Source: Spinellus fusiger (lineage: Eukaryota; Mucoromycota; Mucoromycetes; Mucorales; Phycomycetaceae). Taken from it: DNA of 64,000 nucleotides. Numbering within the stretch: the first letter of the stretch is position 1; each line of letters begins with the position of its first letter. The stretch spans positions 1-64,000 of the forward strand of contig JALLLS010000052.1 in the NCBI GenBank assembly GCA_025094145.1, read 5' to 3'. Below the pieces are notes generated by a model, which worked only from the letters and a program-made list of their open reading frames with translations, did no database searches and was not told the origin of the DNA. Both the position numbers and the translations under genes were made by a program. Below are positions 57,538 to 64,000 of this stretch, in pieces.

Positions 57538-59388
57538 TCAACTCGTGCGCCTGGCAGGGGATTGTCTTAACCAACCTTGACTAAATGCTCTTTCCTGATG
57601 TCCTGCAAATGTTGCTGGTGGTGATTCTATATAATTTTCGTGGAATAAATACTGGTGGGTTTGTTCAAAAACATGGGGATCCTGTCCATGTCTGGGATTT
57701 TCTTCTATATCTGGTGAAAATAACTGAGCTTGTTGAGGCTCATTTTGATTCAATCGATCGTGTTGATGTAAAGAGGTCGAAGGATGGTATTCCGAGTCTT
57801 CTTGATCTGGATTTCATAGGTGCATAAGTGTCTTGTTTTTTTTTCTCTTTTTATGATTATATCAAAAAACAAATATAATTAATTATTATTATTATTACCT
57901 ATATTTGTAGATGGTGAAAGGGTGTGCGGAGACATCAATCCTGAAGGAAATTGATGTGTATTTACATTAAAGGTGGGTACTTGATCCAAAGAATAATTGG
58001 TGGCGGTTAAAGGTGTGGTAAAGACATATGGAGTTTTGTCTTGAATCTGGATCATGGAATTTTTTTTTTTTAAAAAAAAAAAAGATAGAGGTTCGTGATA
58101 TATTTCCTTATATTCCATGTATGAGTATGACGTTAAAACGGCTTACCAAAAACCTGGCTGAGTGTTCATGCCTTGTTGGAAAACTACCGAGCTCGGTATG
58201 TAATGCTTGACTGCCACTCCTCTGTGTTCTTTGCTGTTCAAGTGAGCGACGAGGGTGAAAAATAGAAATCTATAGTTGATTAGTAATGAGTAAACCCCAA
58301 AAATGCCTCTTATTTATAAATAAATAAAAGAGTACCTACAATACAAAGCCAAATAAAGACAATTGCTACATCACAATTTCCAACCAAGAAGTCACTCGCA
58401 AATTTGTTGGAGTTGATAGTTTTCTTTTCCGTTAATCCATCGATGCAAAGAATAAATAGGGAAACTCCGTAACTGGCCAACGAAAGAGTCAACAAAAGAT
58501 TCATTTGTTTAAAATAAGACATCTTCAAGACAACAGCTGAAAGAGGACCCTGTGTTCTGCTGGCAATTCCAACAATTCTACTGAAGCGAACATGAGATCT
58601 TATTCCCAGAAATACTACAATCAACACTGAGATAAACAAGATAGAATGATTAGTAAATAGGTAGATGAGCATAGGCTGTTCAGAAATAGTTGTACCTTCA
58701 CAGGAATACGTGAGTTGTGGAACTATTTCACGAAGTAATACATTGTTTTTGTACCACCACTGAAGAAGAGGAAAAAGAGCTACACTTGAAAGTGCCCTAT
58801 AGTTACAGACAGAATAGAAAGATAAACAAGTGAATGTCAATGTAAAAGAAAATTCAGTACTTACCATACAATGTAAAATTTGAATTCATTCGATCCCATA
58901 AATGTTTTCTTTGCTACTGTATCAGAAAGATAATTCCAAAAACACTGTAGTAGAAATAGCATGCTGGTCTGCATAGAGAAAGTGACACATTCTACATAGT
59001 CTATGATCTAATACAGAAGAATGAAAGCAAAAAAAAAGTTCGTTATTGTTTTTCTTGTAATATCAATAGCAGTATTACTATTCATCAGATCATCTAGAAT
59101 GTTTAGCTCATTCTCTACCTGGATTGGATGTTGATCTTCAGGATGCCAATATTGAAATGGCTTGCTGATAATATTTCCGCCAGGCATAACGATGTAGCCC
59201 TCAATATATTTTATATAGGTTGTTGTAAAGTCTAGAAAGAGATTCTTAGTACAATGATCACTAAATATGGCTTTAATACACATTATAGCAATTTACCCCA
59301 AACAGACTGTGTTAACATCATGCATATTATTAATACAGTAATAATGCTCTTTAATTCCCCAGAAACTATCCTGGAAGGAGAAAGACAT
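57538..59388 (-). CDS. Uncharacterised multipass membrane protein
   Basis: Read leftwards from ATG 59388 (MSFSFQDSFWGIKEHYY). A small intron after CLG (TTGGG|GTAAAT...TTTAG) leads to LFLDFTTTYIKYIEGYIVMPGG; later exons follow at about 58870-59007, 58330-58798, 58148-58270 and 57538-58060. Hydrophobic helices include TSMLFLLQCFWNYL, ALSSVALFPLLQWWY, YLFTNHSILFISVLIVVFLGI, MNLLLTLSLASYGVSLFILCI and VAIVFIWLCIV, giving at least five and perhaps seven passes. A polar Ser/Pro/Gln tail with no clear domain follows. The layout of several helices plus a cytoplasmic tail suggests a receptor-like protein, but no GPCR signature can be named. Splice sites in the tail are tentative. Confidence 0.65.
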
Positions 59389-61883
59389 CTGAATTGATCA
59401 TTATTCCAGATACAATAAAATAGATAGACAAATAGATAGACACTAATTCCGCAGCGTTCTGATCATTATTATGTCTCGGTTATTACAACAACTAGTGAGT
59501 AGGTTGTAGAGTAAATACCAAGATAAGAGAAATCGCTGTAGAATATTTTCACGCCATTTTCACTCCAATTAGTCCAATGTTATGTGTGCTTAAGGACCTG
59601 TCGTATTTACCTGAGATGTGTCATGTAAATTCAAGAAAATTAAAAACAAATAAAGATAAATAAGAAGAGAATATTAGATAGAGCGGTAGAAAGAGAGATA
59701 CTCTTTTTAAGACAGAAACAACTGATTTGAACTCTCTTCCTGATATTGTGTGTGACCCGTGTATCACTCAAACCCTCTTTCTTAGTTCAACCAAATACTC
59801 TGGTATGATCTTTTAGTAGTCTTAATCTTTCTGACAGATCTACAATGGATATGTGCAACTCTTTCTTATTCAGAGGTGACCATAGCCTTGATTTTAATGG
59901 TATGGATTACTCCCAAGAAAACCTCCAAACAACATGGGAAACCCCATTAAAATACTACTATTCTAGAAACAGTAAAGTCGGTTGAAGCAGAGTATGCAAC
60001 TGAAATATAGTTCGTATTAAGTAGAATCGCACACCTTGCTCTTTTGGATGGTGGGGCAATGCAGACTTTATGTGTTTGATCTGTACATCACTGTGTAGCT
60101 ACAAATAGCCTGTATAATCCACGTCTGTCTTAGTCTCAGTGCAATATCAAAGAATTCAGCCCCTCTACTTTCTTCGAGATCTTCATATTCATGCGCTATA
60201 GTTTACAGTGAAATAATGTTATGATAGGACTTTAGGAGATGCTTGGTGTTCTCTGCTATTCTTGTTTTGAAACTTTAGTATATCTAGTTCTATGTTATTC
60301 TGCTTGAATGTAACTGAGAATACCATATTTCTCTCTTTATTTAACAATGATGGAATAGCCATCAGTACTATTTTCCGTAGACTATCATACCCAATACCAT
60401 TTGTTATTGACAAGTCGTTCAGAATGTGAATTTACTCTAATATTCCGTTCAATATTTATGAAATTAGATAAAGTTGATAGCTTAATAAATTCATTGCCAT
60501 TAGAATAGGTATAAAGGCGTATTTTGTTCAAGTATCTATTAAATACTGAAAGACGTATTTGTCACTCTTTTCTCAGAGTCTTTACCATTATGACAAAGCC
60601 TCATTTATTTGATCATGATTCCATCTGTGAAACTTGGTACAAGAAATCTGCCATATGTTAGTGTAGCCATATAAAAACTCACTTACTTAGCATTGTTATT
60701 GGCTATTTTTCTACTACTATGACAAATAGCTCGAATTTGTCTTTGTACTGTTCAAAGTAGAAATGAGTCTATAAAAAGAAAAGGAAAGAGATAGATGTAT
60801 ATCCCAGTAATGAATGAGAACAGACTTTAATTACTATGGCTCTACATATGAATAGGATAATAACAAGAGCAGAAATAAATAAGGTTATGAAGTTATTAAA
60901 CTGGATAAGTAAATCCGAAGAACTATTTATCTTATGTCCCAATCCATTCATATGGTAAAGATTTATTTTCATGACAGCTCCATTCATAGGGAGATAAGTA
61001 CAAGAATCTATTAAAGTAGTTTTACTTTGTCGAATTAACTTTGAGTTGCTCTACTGGTCAGATATCCTTTCTTGATCCTTAATACGATGAAGATATAGAT
61101 TAAGCTTTTATATTCAGATAGCCAATCCATCACTAGCACTAATAAAAATGATAAAAATGGGTGGTTTCCTGTAGGGTATCGATCTATAGCCATACCTGTT
61201 TGGAATTGATCAACAGTTTACAACAATGCTACATCTACTTTATAACATAGAATACTTGCCTTGTAGTTTAATAAATAAAAGGCTATACAGTAGTGTGTAT
61301 TACTTGGGCCTGTACATATCTAAACAAAGAGTTTACATTCATATGCATTGACATGTTTTGTTAGAGTATGAGTTAGCAGCTTGTATGTTTACTATCTATC
61401 ATCTATACACTATTGGGATTATTCTTTCACTCGAATTATCAGCACATCTAATATATAAAATGGAGTAATTATAGAACATTTAACACATAGAAGAGTGTAT
61501 GAACACCAAACTCCAATCCCACCCTCTGTAACTCAAAACGATAAATAAAGCCAATCCATAACACAAGATTTATAAGCATTCTAATCCATCAGATGCTTTT
61601 GTTACTCACTATCAGTTATAACTATTCAACATGGCAAGTATCTGATATTGCTTAGTGGTTCTATCTTAAGCTGTATGAGTTTATTAACAATACTCGTATG
61701 AGTGCTACTTTATTGCCTATCTATAGATATCGACATTATTCAAAAGAGAAACAGAAATAGATAGCACTTGCTATTCATAAAGATTCCTAACTTATATTGC
61801 CTTTACAGTGTGTCTTGCCCCATAGATAAGAAGCTGTTTCTTTTTTGTTTCGTGCTGGACTCAACAGGTCTACAGAGAGTATA
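59389..61883. other. Gene-poor AT-rich region with a Tc1 tip remnant
   Basis: No gene recognised. Near 61286-61313 a phrase whose complement begins TACAGGCCCAAGTAATA resembles the tip of the 16.6-kb Tc1 family, but no partner tip or transposase was found. Confidence 0.5.
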
Positions 61884-63093
61884 CAGTCACACAACATTAG
61901 AAAGAGGGTACTAGTGTGTTTATTGGCTTGAAAAAAAGAAAATTACTCTATGGGTAGCATTTCAAAGGTCGTTGGCATTAGCAAGACTACTGTCCAAAAG
62001 ATCATTAGTAGAATCAAGACTAATGGCACACTTCTACCAAAGTATGGTTATGGTGCACCAAAAAAACTTAACGAGAGAGACTTCAGACGACTTGAGGCTA
62101 TTCTAAAAGGCAACCCATTTGTCTCCTATAACTTCATAAATTTGGAACTCAAGGCTCATGAGATAATCATCTGTAGAGCAACATTCATCAGATATGTACA
62201 TCAGATTGGGTTTGGTTCCTACTTTGCAGCACACAAACCAAGGTTGTCTGAAGAAAACATGAAGAAAAAGGCTTCGTTGGGCAAAGGAACAGGTCACTTG
62301 GACCTCTGAAGACTGGAGACACGTCGTATGGTCTAATGAGTCACAGTTTGAAATAGAGGGTTACCAGGGAGGAGCTAGAGTGATTCGAAAGATCGGAGAG
62401 AGGTATAAGGCTGATAATATCATACCTACAACCAAATGAAGGAAAGGCAGCATAATGATCCGGAGCTGTTTCTGGACGGGTGGAATTGGGCCTTTGGTCT
62501 TTGTTGATGGCACTGTAAATCAGGACGTATATGTCAACATTTTGGCAGAAAAATCTCTACCATGGTTCATTGAATTGAATTGAATGAGAAGGAGGATAAG
62601 GACTTTATATTCCAAGAAGATGGGGCTAGCTGCCATACAGGTGGCTATACAACATGGTGGAAAAACACACATCAAATCAGGCGCTTTGATTACTGGCCTA
62701 CCCAAAGTCCTGATCTCAACCCCATTGAACATCTCTGGAGCTGTCTTGATAAGCTTATCAATGACAAGAGGGCCATTATTAATAATATCGATGAGCTCAA
62801 GACAGCTTTAGAAAAAGCTTGGAGAAACATCCACGTTGATCTTGCCGAACGTTTAGTCGGCTCAATGAAGGATCGCTGCCAGACAGTTATTGATGCCAAA
62901 GGTGGCCCAACAAAACATTAAATAAAAACTTATATATATATATTACTATAGACACTATGTTAAACTAACTTTGTGTTGAATTTGAAGTCATTAGTATGTG
63001 TTTTGAGGTCGTAACATTTATATCCGTAAAGCATACTTTTTTTCAGGATTTCAAAAAATGAAAAACCGTATACTTTCTAATGTTGTGTGACTG
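61884..63093 (+). mobile_element. Tc1-like transposon (element 6) with perfect 21-bp ends
   Basis: CAGTCACACAACATTAGAAAG at 61884 and its exact complement ending at 63093, flanked by TA on both sides (61882-61883, 63094-63095). Length 1,210 bp. The perfect tips suggest relatively recent movement or selection for cross-mobilisation, although the transposase is broken. Confidence 0.92.
61950..62921 (+). pseudogene. Tc1-like transposase, inactivated
   Basis: The DNA-binding half is intact (SISKVVGISKTTVQKIISRI, then the RYVHQIGFGSYFAAHK region). A frameshift near 62270 separates it from the core, and further stops occur near 62437 and 62580. The first catalytic Asp is changed: VVWSNES instead of WSDES. 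The second Asp and the Glu (FQEDGASCH, NPIEHLW) remain, with 35 residues between them. The C-terminal half, 62580-62921, is one open frame. Confidence 0.88.
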
Positions 63094-63329
63094 TATAATG
63101 TTCTTCTTGAAGAAGCCATAGATGTAAATGCAACACATTCTTCACTAGAACACACAGTGCTTATCAACAGAGCTACATTTGATCTTTACTGCCACACCCA
63201 CCCCTCCCATTTCTCCTTCACATAATAGCTGACTCCCATCAATAGATGCTCTCAAACTCAGTAAAACTCTTATAAAAACCCATAGGCTTGAAAAATAAAG
63301 AAACCACCAGGTTGACAATATTTATTGCT
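63094..63329. other. RPL18 3' region
   Basis: Short intergenic stretch between the Tc1 element and the RPL18 stop codon. It should include the RPL18 3' untranslated region. Confidence 0.5.
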
Positions 63330-63884
63330 TTAAACCTTGAAGCCACGGGAAGCACGCTTACCACGTGCACGTTCAAACTTGCGACCCTCAGAACGAACGT
63401 AGGGCTTCTTGTTCTTGTGGGGACCCATGCCAAAGTGCTTCACGGCCTCACGGGCGTTCTTGGCACCACGGATCAACACAGTGTTGGCACCAGTAGGAGC
63501 ACGGAGAGCCAATTGATCCAAGGTAAGGACCTCACCACCAGCCTTGAGGATGCGGGCCTTGGCAGTCTTGGTGAAGTGGAGGGCAGCAATGGACAGCTTG
63601 GGGACATCCAACAGACGGACGTCATCAGTGATGGTGCCGACAACAACAAAGGTCTTGTTGGCAGCGTGCTTGGTGGCAGAGTATCTGGCCAAACGAGACA
63701 CAGAGACGGGGGGACGGTTGACGCGAGACATAAAGAGACGCTTCAAGACGACCTTGTTGAAGTTGGCATCGGTACGACGAGCAAGGAAGCGGTACAACTT
63801 GACCAACAGAGCCAAGTACACATTGTCTGACTTGGGTGCAGTGCGGTTGGAGTTCTTGACGTGGTGGTTCTTAAGGTCGATACC
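63330..63884 (-). CDS. RPL18: 60S ribosomal protein L18 (eL18), first exon outside the window
   Basis: Large-subunit ribosomal protein. The visible exon encodes [59 protein letters not shown] and ends [20 protein letters not shown] / KRASRGFKV, a full-length match to eL18 except for the initiator Met. The exon starts after a CTCTTAG acceptor exactly at the second codon (Gly). No suitable ATG plus GT donor lies in the remaining 116 bp, so the initiator exon lies beyond position 64000. Like RPL4 in this window, the intron falls directly after the start codon. Codon bias and GC content are high, as for RPL4; the long plus-strand frames here are mirror images. Confidence 0.95.
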   Translation of the reverse strand, partial: GIDLKNHHVKNSNRTAPKSDNVYLALLVKLYRFLARRTDANFNKVVLKRLFMSRVNRPPVSVSRLARYSATKHAANKTFVVVGTITDDVRLLDVPKLSIAALHFTKTAKARILKAGGEVLTLDQLALRAPTGANTVLIRGAKNAREAVKHFGMGPHKNKKPYVRSEGRKFERARGKRASRGFKV

Positions 63885-64000
63885 CTAAGAGAGTGAAATT
63901 GTCAGCCATCCTTCTTGCCTCTAGTGAGAGAAGGTCTAAACAAAGAGAGTCGATAGAGCAAGGCCGACCACTATGTTCTTTTCTACTACTGCTACTACTA

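Noticed and set aside
63288..63888. Long plus-strand frames opposite RPL18
   Set aside because: Mirror frames of a highly biased ribosomal gene, as for RPL4.

Overview
This window is nuclear DNA from a filamentous fungus, most likely Mucoromycota (Mucorales-like). The evidence is AT-rich intergenic DNA, many 42-90 bp GT-AG introns (often with a CTAAT/CTAAC branch site), fungal versions of a Rim15/greatwall kinase, a protein-kinase-like/ATPase/GAF hybrid histidine kinase and a desaturase fused to cytochrome b5, plus many decayed Tc1-type transposons and a Fanzor-like relic. The species cannot be named from sequence alone. There are no operons; every gene has its own promoter. Exon boundaries were worked out by eye from splice signals, reading-frame continuity and conserved motifs. 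|| Layout: 1-1717 gene-free; 1718-5584 (-) kinesin-4-type motor; 5768-6963 (-) RPL4, divergent from 7126-8960 (+) AMSH/STAMBP-type deubiquitinase; 9.4-24.5 kb a transposon-rich, gene-poor block (broken Tc1 elements at 9.46 and 15.04 kb, a Fanzor-like relic near 14 kb, and an inverted pair of near-identical Tc1 copies enclosing a 1.46-kb TA-flanked non-coding element at 16.6-20.8 kb); 24875-26359 (+) acyl-CoA delta-9 desaturase; 26875-27761 (+) THEM6-type hot-dog thioesterase with an 8-nt micro-exon; 27919-28502 (+) small BORCS8-like protein; 30-35.3 kb a second repeat-rich block (Tc1 relics, a 167-bp foldback element, an uncharacterised gene, a higher-order tandem repeat); 35595-43345 (-) a 14-exon, about 2,215-aa hybrid sensor histidine kinase; 45356-46941 (-) a C2 plus proline-rich protein resembling Inn1/Fic1; 47088-48306 a second copy of the non-coding element; 48876-57079 (+) a Rim15-type kinase of about 2,629 aa with PAS, zinc-finger, kinase and receiver parts; 57538-59388 (-) an unassigned multipass membrane protein; 59.4-61.9 kb gene-poor; 61884-63093 a broken Tc1 element with perfect 21-bp ends; 63330-63884 (-) RPL18, whose first exon lies beyond the window. 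|| Functional themes: ribosome (RPL4, RPL18), ubiquitin/endosome sorting (AMSH), lipid metabolism (the desaturase and thioesterase lie in tandem), signalling (the hybrid histidine kinase and the Rim15 kinase with its own receiver domain, about 5.5 kb apart), and cytoskeleton/cytokinesis (kinesin, C2 protein). The most unusual content is the mobile-element layer: a possible composite Tc1 structure with 1.34-kb inverted arms, an unclassified long non-coding TA-flanked element in two diverged copies, and a decayed Fanzor/TnpB-like gene.
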